A DNA stretch of 64,000 bases, taken from assembly GCF_001636405.1 (NCBI RefSeq), contig NZ_KV440950.1, positions 2,999,712 to 3,063,711 on the forward strand. The letters run 5' to 3'. Below, in pieces: positions 38,661-46,108 of the stretch (position 1 is its first letter; every line of letters starts with the position of its first letter). The notes below the pieces were generated by a model. The model made no database searches. It was not told where the DNA came from and was given only the letters and a program-made list of their open reading frames with translations. The stretch comes from Peribacillus frigoritolerans (GTDB lineage Bacteria; Bacillota; Bacilli; Bacillales; DSM-1321). Made by a program: the position numbers and the translations under genes.

Positions 38661-38755
38661 ATTGTATCCAGTGTTTTTTAAATTGGATACAATTTATTTA
38701 ATTTTCTGTATTGTAATCGCTTCATTAAGTTGATATAGTTTAAATTGTATCCAAT
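38661..38755 (+). promoter_or_regulatory. Three copies of a GntR/FCD operator half-site
   Basis: ATTGTATCCA (38661-38670) and TGGATACAAT (38684-38693) form a perfect 10-bp inverted repeat 13 bases apart; ATTGTATCCAAT (38744-38755) repeats the motif just before the ribosome site of the GntR gene. This suits autoregulation and control of the glutarate genes. Confidence 0.75.
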
Positions 38756-38775
38756 ATCGAAAGGTGGACGCTGGA

Positions 38776-39450
38776 TTGGATAATGCTAATTCTAAAAGAG
38801 ATAAATCTACAATCGTAAAAAATGTTACGAAAAGTCTTAGGAAGGCGATTTTGAATGGGACGTTGAAAAAGGGGGAGCGACTCATCCAAGAGGAGTGGGC
38901 AGATCGCCTGGAAGTAAGCAGAATGCCCATTCGTGAAGCCCTTACACAACTTCAAATGGAGGGGTTGGTGGAAATGGTTCCTCATAAAGGAGCAATCGTC
39001 ACACCGATTACCCGGGATGATATTGAAGAAATTTATCATACCAGGTCTCTGCTTGAAGGCCTTGCTGTAGAAAAGTCGCTTCCTTATTTAACAAAGGAGG
39101 ATAAAGAAAAATTAAAGGGAATTTTGATTGAAATGGAAGGGATTCAGTTATCTGATGAAACCAATGAACATTATATCCTTTTGAATGCGGCTTTTCATGA
39201 AACCCTCCGAAAAGGGTGCCCATGGCCAAGAGTTCAAAAAATGGTAGAAACGTTGGGTATCTCACCCATTGCGCCGAATTTGCTGATTGATTATTACCCA
39301 GAAACGCAACGGGAACACCGGATGATATTTGAAGCGGCACTAAGAGGGGATCCTGCAGAACTAAGGGCAGCAGTAGAATTTCACATCTTACGGACTAAGA
39401 ACAATTTAATTACGTATATGGAGTTGCTGAATACTAAAAATCATCAATAA
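38776..39450 (+). CDS. GntR family regulator, FCD subfamily, glutarate cluster
   Basis: This 224-residue regulator has an N-terminal winged helix (LRKAILNGTLKKGERLIQEE, then RLEVSRMPIREALTQL) and an all-helical FCD effector domain with metal-ligand residues in LLNAAFHETLRKG and REHRMIFEAALRGD. It is probably the repressor of the L-2-hydroxyglutarate and glutarate genes that follow, as CsiR/GlaR is in Escherichia coli. TTG 38776 is preferred (AAAGGTGG 8 bases upstream) over GTG 38764, which lies inside that site. The gap to the next gene is 14 bases. Confidence 0.9.
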   Translation: MDNANSKRDKSTIVKNVTKSLRKAILNGTLKKGERLIQEEWADRLEVSRMPIREALTQLQMEGLVEMVPHKGAIVTPITRDDIEEIYHTRSLLEGLAVEKSLPYLTKEDKEKLKGILIEMEGIQLSDETNEHYILLNAAFHETLRKGCPWPRVQKMVETLGISPIAPNLLIDYYPETQREHRMIFEAALRGDPAELRAAVEFHILRTKNNLITYMELLNTKNHQ

Positions 39451-39464
39451 AAGGAGTGTTAATT

Positions 39465-40682
39465 GTGTATGATTTCGCAATTGTTGGCGGGGGAATTGTA
39501 GGTTTATCAACGGGAATGGCCCTTTATCAGCGGTTTCCTAATGCTAAAGTGGTAGTCATTGAAAAGGAGGCTGTTGTTGCAGATCATCAAACGGGGCATA
39601 ACAGCGGCGTCATCCATTCAGGAATTTATTATAAACCAGGCAGTTTCAAGGCACGGTTTGCCCGTCAAGGAAGCAAATCAATGACGGAATTCTGTAGGAT
39701 GCATGGAATTGATCATGATATTTGCGGCAAGGTCATTGTTGCAACAAAACCAGAAGAGTTGCCCCTTCTAGATGATTTATTTTCACGCGGTTTACAAAAT
39801 GAGCTAGCTATCCAAAGAATCGGTGTGGAAGAGTTAAAGGAAATTGAACCGCATGTCAATGGACTTGGAGCGATTCGCGTCCCGCAAGCTGGCATCGTCA
39901 ATTATCGTCAGGTAAGTGAAAAGATGGCGGATATCATCCGAGGCAACGGCGGTGAAATCAAGCTGAATACAAAGGTGGAGAAGATTGACGAGGATTCTGA
40001 TGAAGTCATCATCGCTACGAACAACGGGACAATAAAAGCAAGGATAGTCATTAATTGCGCTGGATTGCACAGTGACCGTATCGCATCAGCCGCAGGGTAT
40101 AAAACTGATATGAAAATTGTCCCGTTTCGCGGTGAATATTTTAAATTGAAGCCCGAAAAGCGCTTTCTTGTCAATCATTTAATTTATCCGGTACCTAACC
40201 CTAAGTTTCCATTTCTAGGAGTTCATTTCACACGGATGATTAGCGGCGAAGTAGATGCTGGCCCAAATGCTGTACTTAGTTTCAAACGTGAAGGTTATAA
40301 AAAAACTGACTTCAATGCGAAGGATTTAACTGAAGTTTTAAGCTATAAAGGTTTTTGGAAACTGGCCAGTAAATTCATGAAGGAAGGGATGGATGAATAT
40401 GTCCGTTCTTTTAGTAAAAAGCAATTTACGAAAAGTCTGCAGGAATTGATTCCGGAAATTCAAGAAGATGATTTAATCCCTGCACCTGCCGGAGTCCGGG
40501 CACAGGCGTTACAGGATGATGGTAATATGGTGGATGATTTTCATATTATAATGGGGAAACGGACCATTCATGTTTGTAATGCACCGTCACCTGCAGCAAC
40601 AGCCTCCATTGAAATTGGAAAAGAGGTTGTTACCCGCATTCCGGAACAAACACACTTATTGGAAGCTGTATTGACAAAATAA
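39465..40682 (+). CDS. lhgO: L-2-hydroxyglutarate oxidase
   Basis: This 405-residue FAD enzyme turns L-2-hydroxyglutarate into 2-oxoglutarate, passing electrons to the quinone pool. The FAD motif VGGGIVGLSTGMALYQR is at residues 7-23, and family blocks are TGHNSGVIHSGIYYKPGS near residue 46, GIVNYRQVSEKMA near residue 145 and CNAPSPAATASIEIG near the C-terminus. GTG 39465 has AAGGAG 8 bases upstream. It sits between the GntR regulator and DUF3870, with glutarate 2-hydroxylase further on, which completes glutarate to 2-oxoglutarate conversion. Confidence 0.94.
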   Translation: MYDFAIVGGGIVGLSTGMALYQRFPNAKVVVIEKEAVVADHQTGHNSGVIHSGIYYKPGSFKARFARQGSKSMTEFCRMHGIDHDICGKVIVATKPEELPLLDDLFSRGLQNELAIQRIGVEELKEIEPHVNGLGAIRVPQAGIVNYRQVSEKMADIIRGNGGEIKLNTKVEKIDEDSDEVIIATNNGTIKARIVINCAGLHSDRIASAAGYKTDMKIVPFRGEYFKLKPEKRFLVNHLIYPVPNPKFPFLGVHFTRMISGEVDAGPNAVLSFKREGYKKTDFNAKDLTEVLSYKGFWKLASKFMKEGMDEYVRSFSKKQFTKSLQELIPEIQEDDLIPAPAGVRAQALQDDGNMVDDFHIIMGKRTIHVCNAPSPAATASIEIGKEVVTRIPEQTHLLEAVLTK

Positions 40683-40709
40683 TATTCGTTAAAGAGAGGA
40701 AGAGACCTC

Positions 40710-41051
40710 ATGTTCAATGGTAAAACAATTTTTATTGCAGGTCACGCACGTTTACCCCAAGGGATGGCGGCGAAAAGTGTCTTTGAAACATTGACCATCA
40801 CTGCAGAAGTCGATGCTAAATATGGTGTTATCCTGGAGGCTTCTTGTACACTGGCAACAGAGCATGGACGGGAATTTATAGGGCGTTTATTAAAAGGGAT
40901 CAGTTTAAATGATGGTGTTGATGAAGCGATAGAATCGATTACATCTTATTATCGGGGGAAAGCGGCTAATGCATTGATTGCTGCCTTGAAGGACCTGGAT
41001 CTCCATTTTCAGCAAATTAAAGCGGCAGAAAAAACGAAACTACCAAGTTAG
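40710..41051 (+). CDS. DUF3870 domain protein
   Basis: This 113-residue protein belongs to DUF3870, a small Gram-positive family of unknown function. It opens FNGKTIFIAGHARLPQGMA and has a central YGVILEASCTLATEHGREFI with one Cys and one His, ending in a basic helix. It follows lhgO by 27 bases in the same operon, so a role in glutarate or 2-hydroxyglutarate metabolism, for instance sensing or detoxifying an intermediate, is a reasonable inference only. AGAGAGGAAGAG precedes ATG 40710. Confidence 0.82.
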   Translation: MFNGKTIFIAGHARLPQGMAAKSVFETLTITAEVDAKYGVILEASCTLATEHGREFIGRLLKGISLNDGVDEAIESITSYYRGKAANALIAALKDLDLHFQQIKAAEKTKLPS

Positions 41052-41085
41052 TAAAATGATTTATCAGAATAATTTGTAAAATATG

Positions 41086-41114
41086 TTGACATTTTTACGG
41101 AAAAACGTTTTAAT
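41086..41114 (+). promoter_or_regulatory. Sigma-A promoter of glaH leader
   Basis: TTGACA (41086-41091) and TTTAAT (41109-41114) are 17 bases apart. The palindrome AAAACGTTTT (41102-41111) overlaps the -10 box and could be an operator. Confidence 0.75.
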
Positions 41115-41120
41115 GTAATT

Positions 41121-41326
41121 AAGCCAATATTATGACATTAACACCTTTTGGAAAATACCTTTTCAGAATCGTGTAAAGATCTTAATGATTGGAAACAGGA
41201 AAAATAAACCATACATAAACTGCATATTCGCTGTGACTCTATTTGCATAGAGCAGTGAAGTGAATATAAGCCAGTTGTACAGTTGGATTCCCATTTTATT
41301 TGGGGTCATGTGCGACTGGCTTTTTA
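41121..41326 (+). ncRNA. Structured leader RNA upstream of glutarate hydroxylase, candidate riboswitch
   Basis: From the promoter at 41086 a leader of about 205 bases runs to an intrinsic terminator ahead of glaH. It holds a bulged stem, TTCGCTG (41227-41233) with CAGTGAA (41253-41259) and CTCTAT with ATAGAG around the loop TTGC, with a 3-base bulge TGA. The terminator follows at once. I do not match it to lysine, T-box, SAM, glycine or glutamine classes. Confidence 0.5.
41268..41326 (+). terminator. Terminator/attenuator within the glaH leader
   Basis: AAGCCAGTTGTAC (41268-41280) pairs with GTGCGACTGGCTT (41310-41322), 13 bp with two G-T pairs, then TTTATATTT. It lies 53 bases before the glaH start. 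Confidence 0.85.
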
Positions 41327-41378
41327 TATTTCCTGTTAACCTTGTCACCTATATTACAAATAACAGGAGGAATCATTC

Positions 41379-42317
41379 ATGAACATTGCAGAAAAAAAGA
41401 GAGCGAAGTTTGAAAGGAAAACAGAAAAATACGAGGTGAAAGTTCACCCTCAATCCAGCCGTTTATATCATATTGAAATTTCAAAAGAGGCGATTGCTGC
41501 TTTTTTAGAAACGGTATCCAAGGATAATCAGTCTGTTCAACATCTGGAATATACGCCATATGCACGACTCATCATTGCTTCATATCTTTTGGATCAAGTA
41601 GGGGAAGACTTTGGTGAATTGCTTCGTAACATCGTTCATGATCGGGAATCCGGCGGCTTCACCCTTGGCTTGGAGGGTGTCACGGAGAATACAGATGAAT
41701 ATGTCATTTTTGCAACGGCGATTTCATACTTGCTGGGAACTCCAAACCATGATTCCATGTCAGGGAAATATTATGCCCGCTTCAGTGTTCAAGACACGGA
41801 TAGCAGTGATTCATATTTACGTCAGGCTTATCGTTTATTTACACTTCATACGGATGGCACCTTTGTAGATGAACCAACGGACTGGTTACTAATGATGAAG
41901 ATGATCGAACAAAATGCACGCGGTGGCGAATCTCGTTTATTGCATTTAGACGATTGGAAAGAGCTTGATCTGTATGTGAATCATCCATTATCCAGCCACA
42001 AATTCACGTATAAAGCTCCAAAAAGTAAGAACGTTAACCAGGAAATTGAAAGATTGACCTTCTTCAATCATAATAACCAACCTGGTGTATGTTTTATCGA
42101 TCAATTTGTTTATCCTGAATCAATCGAACAAGCCAAATACTTGCGCGATTTATCCAATTCATTGGAAAGTGATGAAAGTGTACTTGAACTTGAACTGCCT
42201 GTTGGAGATTTAGTTGTTGTCAACAACATATTCTGGCTTCACGGCCGCGCTGCATTTGAAAAGGATCCGAACCTGAATCGTGAATTACTTCGCCAACGCG
42301 GAAGATTCAATCAATAG
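41379..42317 (+). CDS. glaH: Glutarate 2-hydroxylase (CsiD family)
   Basis: This 312-residue Fe(II)/2-oxoglutarate-dependent oxygenase hydroxylates glutarate to L-2-hydroxyglutarate. It matches the CsiD family in length and motifs: the iron ligands are His-x-Asp in LHTDGTFVDEPTDW near residue 159 and the distal His in NIFWLHGRAAFEKD near residue 288, with the 2-oxoglutarate-binding Arg in LLRQRGRF at the end. Together with lhgO it turns glutarate from lysine or cadaverine into 2-oxoglutarate. CAGGAGGAATC precedes ATG 41379. It has its own promoter and terminator-bearing leader, so it is controlled apart from lhgO. Confidence 0.93.
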   Translation: MNIAEKKRAKFERKTEKYEVKVHPQSSRLYHIEISKEAIAAFLETVSKDNQSVQHLEYTPYARLIIASYLLDQVGEDFGELLRNIVHDRESGGFTLGLEGVTENTDEYVIFATAISYLLGTPNHDSMSGKYYARFSVQDTDSSDSYLRQAYRLFTLHTDGTFVDEPTDWLLMMKMIEQNARGGESRLLHLDDWKELDLYVNHPLSSHKFTYKAPKSKNVNQEIERLTFFNHNNQPGVCFIDQFVYPESIEQAKYLRDLSNSLESDESVLELELPVGDLVVVNNIFWLHGRAAFEKDPNLNRELLRQRGRFNQ

Positions 42318-42365
42318 TTTCAATTTGTAAACCCAAACATTTTTTTCATCCCCAAATACCATTTT

Positions 42366-42418
42366 AAAGATAAATTCTTTTCAATCCAAGGGTTGGAAAG
42401 CAATTTATCTTTTTTTTG
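42366..42418 (+). terminator. Intrinsic terminator after glaH
   Basis: AAAGATAAATT (42366-42376) pairs perfectly with AATTTATCTTT (42402-42412), with further inner pairing and a T run. Confidence 0.93.
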
Positions 42419-42524
42419 AGAGTTTTCCAACAAGATTCATAATGCCCCTATGTCGGTGGCAAATCTGAATTTCTGATATACTGAATTGGCCAAAATAAAT
42501 AAAGGGAAGAAGGGGTAGTAATTT

Positions 42525-43286
42525 ATGGGGATCGCTAATTTTTCTAAGTTTACGCAATTTAAGGAATTAATTAAAGCTTTACCTGCTGTCTATACAGATG
42601 AAATGATAAAGAGTGAGCAATTTTTGCTTGAAAGAGAAGAAAAGAAAAAACTCGAAATATATTATGCTCCTTTCGAATATATAAATGAACGGGCCAAAGT
42701 GGTGATTGTCGGAATCACTCCTGGTTTACATCAAATGAAAAAATCTTATTCTACCGTAATTAATGCAAGAGGGCACCTGCATGGTGACGAAGAGATCCTG
42801 CACGAAGTAAAAAAAAATTCCAGTTTTGAAGGAACGATGAGAAAAAATTTAGTTAAAATGTTGGATGAGCTTGGATTACACACATACTTAAACATTTCGT
42901 CCACACTGGATCTTTTTGACGAAGCGAGTCACCTCGTTCATACTACCTCAGTTTTAACCTACCCAGTTTTTTATAACGGAAAAAACTATAGTGGAACAAC
43001 TCCAAACATTTTAAAGACCGAGTTGCTTGAAAAAAATATAATGGAAGGCTTTGCTACCGAAATAGGTAACATTGAACATCCGCTTATTATTCCTTTAGGC
43101 GTTAATGTTACCAAGGTCTTAAACTATTTAGCGGGTCAAGATTATTTGGATGCCAATAACATACTTCTAGGATTTCCCCATCCATCTGGAGGAAATGGTC
43201 ATCGTCATAAGCAATTTGCAGCAAATAAAGAGCAAATGAAAATGATGTTACAGCACTATTTTTCAAAGGAAATGACCGTGGGTTAA
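42525..43286 (+). CDS. Uracil-DNA glycosylase superfamily protein
   Basis: This 253-residue protein has the shape of the uracil-DNA glycosylase superfamily: motif A-like VVIVGITPGLHQMKKS near residue 60 and motif B-like GFPHPSGGNGHRHKQF near residue 224, where His-Pro-Ser inserts into DNA. It is not a standard Ung or Mug, and the usual catalytic Asp or Asn in motif A is replaced by Thr, so the base specificity is open. GAAGGGGTAG precedes ATG 42525. A LexA-controlled micro-ORF lies 170 bases downstream, so a DNA repair setting is likely. Confidence 0.8.
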   Translation: MGIANFSKFTQFKELIKALPAVYTDEMIKSEQFLLEREEKKKLEIYYAPFEYINERAKVVIVGITPGLHQMKKSYSTVINARGHLHGDEEILHEVKKNSSFEGTMRKNLVKMLDELGLHTYLNISSTLDLFDEASHLVHTTSVLTYPVFYNGKNYSGTTPNILKTELLEKNIMEGFATEIGNIEHPLIIPLGVNVTKVLNYLAGQDYLDANNILLGFPHPSGGNGHRHKQFAANKEQMKMMLQHYFSKEMTVG

Positions 43287-43395
43287 AAAGGAGTGCTGTA
43301 TGCTCATTGAATCTTTTGTAGGTATAAAAGGATGGGAAACAGTTGATTATTGAATTCTATAATTCATCTATTTGTGTTAAAAGTAAAATTAACTA

Positions 43396-43440
43396 TTTAC
43401 TACTGATATTATGGTGATTATAATAAGAACGAATGTTCTT
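43396..43440 (+). promoter_or_regulatory. Promoter with near-perfect LexA box
   Basis: TTTACT (43396-43401) and TATAAT (43419-43424) are 17 bases apart. Directly after lies AAGAACGAATGTTCTT (43425-43440), a full palindrome holding the LexA core GAAC-N4-GTTC. Such a box over the start site should repress until DNA damage. Confidence 0.82.
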
Positions 43441-43459
43441 AATTATAGGAGGCATTAAC

Positions 43460-43552
43460 ATGGATGAATTAGAGGAATTTTTAAAAACACTCACTATTGA
43501 AGAGTTAAAAGTTATTTATGAAGAAGTAAGTGAACCTGATATTAATAAATAG
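43460..43552 (+). CDS. 30-residue acidic SOS-type microprotein
   Basis: An open frame of 30 codons starts at ATG 43460 with AGGAGG at 43448-43453, 6 bases upstream, an ideal ribosome site. The product begins MDELEEFLKTLTIEELKV and ends with SEPDINK; it carries nine Glu or Asp against four Lys and should form one amphipathic helix, with no membrane segment. The promoter and LexA box just upstream predict SOS induction. Known SOS microproteins such as SidA and YneA are membrane proteins, so this would act differently. I do not recognise a family. Confidence 0.65.
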   Translation: MDELEEFLKTLTIEELKVIYEEVSEPDINK

Positions 43553-43596
43553 ATGAAATAAATTGTTGAAATGGAAGATTCTTATTTTTACATTTC

Positions 43597-43950
43597 AAAG
43601 AACAGCATGATTTTTCCCGAACGTGGAGTAGGAGGTGCTTCATCATGAAAACCATAGCCTAAGAACCAACGGTAATCCTTATTTGTTTCCGCTTCTTCAA
43701 TCGTTTTTCGCATGGAACGAATACCAAAGGTATATTGAAATGAATGTCAGTTTAACTAAAATAACTGAATCAATACTTAGGCGTCCTACCTCTGAATACA
43801 TATATTTCACCAAGTCATAAATGCAAGTGAAGTCAATGGAAGCCTCCATTTACGAACCAAATGGTTCGGTGGCACCAGTTGAACTAAATCTAAAGTAATC
43901 ATTTCAAGTTGATTGCGCTGAATAGAATCATGTTTAGAAGGCATCTTCAT
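43597..43950 (-). pseudogene. IS1182 family transposase, decayed N-terminal fragment
   Basis: Read on the minus strand from ATG 43950 the frames give QRNQLEMITLDLVQLVPPNH, then after a shift ASIDFTCIYDLVKYMYSEVG and VILVKLTF, then after another shift GIRSMRKTIEEAETN and YRWFLGYGFHDE, then STFGKNHAVL. This order is that of the N-terminus of IS1182 family transposases. There are at least three frame breaks and the catalytic part is missing, so it is a dead remnant. Confidence 0.85.
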
Positions 43951-43984
43951 CACCTCAAGTTTTAATACTTCTATATTAAAACAA

Positions 43985-44092
43985 AAATGACTCTAGGCAA
44001 AAGTGTTCTATCTAAAAGTTAAAGCAACGTCCAAATTGTAAAAGCCATAAAAAATAGACAAACTCGATTTTCATCGAGTTTGTCTACAGTCT
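43985..44092. repeat. Dispersed repeat, family 2, copy without GC-rich core
   Basis: The ends are TGACTCTAGGCAAA and TTTGTCTACAGTCT, an imperfect inverted pair. The right part, with a 14-bp hairpin TAGACAAACTCGAT/ATCGAGTTTGTCTA at 44054-44085, is nearly identical to the end of the copy at 46109-46306. It abuts the upstream end of the IS1182 remnant. Confidence 0.75.
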
Positions 44093-44094
44093 GA

Positions 44095-44121
44095 ATCAAG
44101 GACCCATTAAAGGTCCTTGAT
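44095..44121. terminator. Stem-loop, possible terminator
   Basis: ATCAAGGACC pairs perfectly with GGTCCTTGAT across 7 bases, followed by CCTTTTTAT on the plus strand. No plus-strand gene ends near it. Confidence 0.5.
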
Positions 44122-44143
44122 CCTTTTTATGAAAAGGACCATT

Positions 44144-44178
44144 TGAAAAAAACGGAACTGATCATTTTCTGATCAGTT
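44144..44178 (-). terminator. Terminator of the minus-strand oxidase gene
   Basis: On the minus strand AACTGATCA and TGATCAGTT pair across GAAAA and are followed by CCGTTTTTTTC. Confidence 0.85.
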
Positions 44179-44215
44179 GAGTTCATACAGCAAGTTAATT
44201 TAAGGGAAGCTAAAT

Positions 44216-45328
44216 TTATAGCGCACCTCTTACATCATAATTTTCAATTTCGATTTCAATTTCTCTGTCAAGTGCGAGGTTTGCCAATAGTGAGCCTATA
44301 TATGGGCCCATTGTTAAACCTGAAGCTCCAAGACCATTGGCTACGATTATGCCTCCCCAGCCAGGTAAAGGTCCCATGACGGGAAGGAATCCCGGCGTGA
44401 ATGGACGGAATCCGACCCTTGCTTCAACAAACGTACTGTCTGTCAAACCGGGGGCGGTTTGCAAGGCTTTGTTGAAAACTTCCTGCAGCCCACCTGCGGT
44501 CATTCGGTTATCGAAAACTTCCGTATTTTCATGAGTCGCCCCCGCGACGATTTTATTATGATCAAAAGCCAAAAGATATTGATCACTCGGAGGCATGACT
44601 ACAGGCCAGTTATTTGTATTTTCATTTGCCATTTCCAGATGAATGATTTGAGCCTTTTGGAAAGTGACATGAAAATTCACGCCCAGTGGTTTCAGTAATT
44701 CCGGTGCCCAAGCGCCAGCACAAACAATCACTTTATCAGCAGGAATGAATTCATCTCTAAGTGTTACACCTGACACTTGAGTACCGTTATATGTAAGTTT
44801 AGCTTCGCCATACATAAGTTTTGCACCATATTTTTGTGAAGCCCTCAATAAGGAATCACGTAGTGCGCGTCCATCGACCCGCGCTGCACCACTCACATGA
44901 ACGGCTGCATATTCGCTGGAAAGAGGCGGGAATAAGGCACGTGTTTCCTCTGCGGAAAGTAAGGTGATCGCCCCCATCTCCGGTGCATCTTCTTGCCGTT
45001 TTGCCGCCCGGTTCTTCATGGCATTCAGTTTAGCTTCATCTGTATGCAGACTTATGGCACCGACCTGGGCATACCCAGTCTCGGTTTCACCGTCCCGTTC
45101 AAGTTCTTCAATTAAACCCGGGTAAAAGGCCGCACCATTTTTGGCAAGAAGATACCAAGCTTGGTTGCGCCTTTGCGATATCCACGGGCAAACGATTCCT
45201 GCAGCTGCAGATGTTGCCTGACCGACATCTTGGCGGTCAATAATGATCACTTCAACCCCATTTTTAGCCAATTGATAGGCAGTGGAAGCTCCCAAAATTC
45301 CTGCACCAACTACAATGATTTTTTGCAT
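44216..45328 (-). CDS. FAD-dependent amino-acid oxidase-like protein (DAO family)
   Basis: This 370-residue flavoprotein of the glycine/D-amino-acid oxidase family has the FAD-binding loop VVGAGILGASTAYQLAKNG at residues 6-24 and the family block GQATSAAAGIVCPW, with the closing motif GFRPFTPGFLPVMGPLPG and NGLGASGLTMGPYIG near the C-terminus. It should oxidise an amine or amino acid to an imino acid. Whether it gives hydrogen peroxide or feeds the respiratory chain is not told by sequence. It is a single-gene unit ending in a clear terminator. The ribosome site is weak (GAAATGAGA). Confidence 0.88.
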   Translation of the reverse strand: MQKIIVVGAGILGASTAYQLAKNGVEVIIIDRQDVGQATSAAAGIVCPWISQRRNQAWYLLAKNGAAFYPGLIEELERDGETETGYAQVGAISLHTDEAKLNAMKNRAAKRQEDAPEMGAITLLSAEETRALFPPLSSEYAAVHVSGAARVDGRALRDSLLRASQKYGAKLMYGEAKLTYNGTQVSGVTLRDEFIPADKVIVCAGAWAPELLKPLGVNFHVTFQKAQIIHLEMANENTNNWPVVMPPSDQYLLAFDHNKIVAGATHENTEVFDNRMTAGGLQEVFNKALQTAPGLTDSTFVEARVGFRPFTPGFLPVMGPLPGWGGIIVANGLGASGLTMGPYIGSLLANLALDREIEIEIENYDVRGAL

Positions 45329-45501
45329 GATTCAACATCTCATTTCTTTCATATGTATAAACGCTTACCACTACTATATCGAAGACCAGAAATGATTGCC
45401 ACATCTGATATTGTAATTTCTTTCACAAAGTTATTTTATCTATACTGAATATGCTATGATTGAAATTGTGAAAGCTTGAAAAGACACTAGGAGGACATAT
45501 C

Positions 45502-46095
45502 ATGCTAAAAAAACAAATGGAATCATACATATCAAAATCCGTAATCGAAAACAAGATTGAGTTATTTAAAGAAGAAAAGGACTATGTAGAAAAGCATAAA
45601 TTACTCGCCGAGGATATCATTATAGCGGAAAAAGAAAATGCATCGCGTTTTACGGATGCTTATATGGAGCGCAGTAATAAAGAGAGCGAAGAATTAATCT
45701 CTGAAGAGAACTCTGCATTTTTATCACAACCGATTGAGTATTTGAAAAAAAACAAAGATGAATTCCTTTACTTTGAATCACGATGGTTCGAATTAATCGG
45801 TGTTGAGGCACTTTCGTTAGAAGTCGATGATGTTTTCGGTACATATAACGCGATGTTCGGATTGAAATTCCAGAAAAAAATGGGAGATGTTTTAAAAACG
45901 TATTTAACCAAGGAACTCCAAGAAGGAATTGGGTCGTTCAGTTTAATGTTTAACCAGGGCGAAGGGCTATGGGATGTGAATTTTGCCTTGGATAACATTA
46001 AAGGGTTCCAAGAAGGCATGTCATTGGAAGAAGCTTTTCATTTAATTTATCATTTTATTTTCAACCTTGTTCAAACGATCGAGGATGATATGTAA
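45502..46095 (+). CDS. Conserved-looking hypothetical protein
   Basis: This 197-residue acidic, soluble protein starts at ATG 45502 after AGGAGGAC. The N-terminal 75 residues are a charged, coiled-coil-like helix rich in Glu and Lys; the rest is a compact domain with FYFESRWFELIGVEAL-like sequence near residue 92, FGLKFQKKMGDVLKTYL near residue 121 and FSLMFNQGEGLWDVNFALD near residue 146. I do not recognise the family. It stands alone, followed by a repeat element and a terminator. Confidence 0.75.
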   Translation: MLKKQMESYISKSVIENKIELFKEEKDYVEKHKLLAEDIIIAEKENASRFTDAYMERSNKESEELISEENSAFLSQPIEYLKKNKDEFLYFESRWFELIGVEALSLEVDDVFGTYNAMFGLKFQKKMGDVLKTYLTKELQEGIGSFSLMFNQGEGLWDVNFALDNIKGFQEGMSLEEAFHLIYHFIFNLVQTIEDDM

Positions 46096-46108
46096 AACGA
46101 GGTGCCGT

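Noticed and set aside
41100..41113. CcpA cre-like site at the glaH promoter
   Set aside because: The centre AAAACGTTTT fits, but the outer TG and CA of the cre consensus are missing. It is kept only as a generic palindrome.
41121..41326. Known riboswitch or T-box class for the glaH leader
   Set aside because: I found no T-box GGTGGNACC bulge, no lysine-riboswitch core and no tandem glycine pattern by eye.
41163..41348. 61-codon minus-strand frame
   Set aside because: It lies antisense to the glaH leader with no ribosome site; the open frame is a by-product of paired stems.
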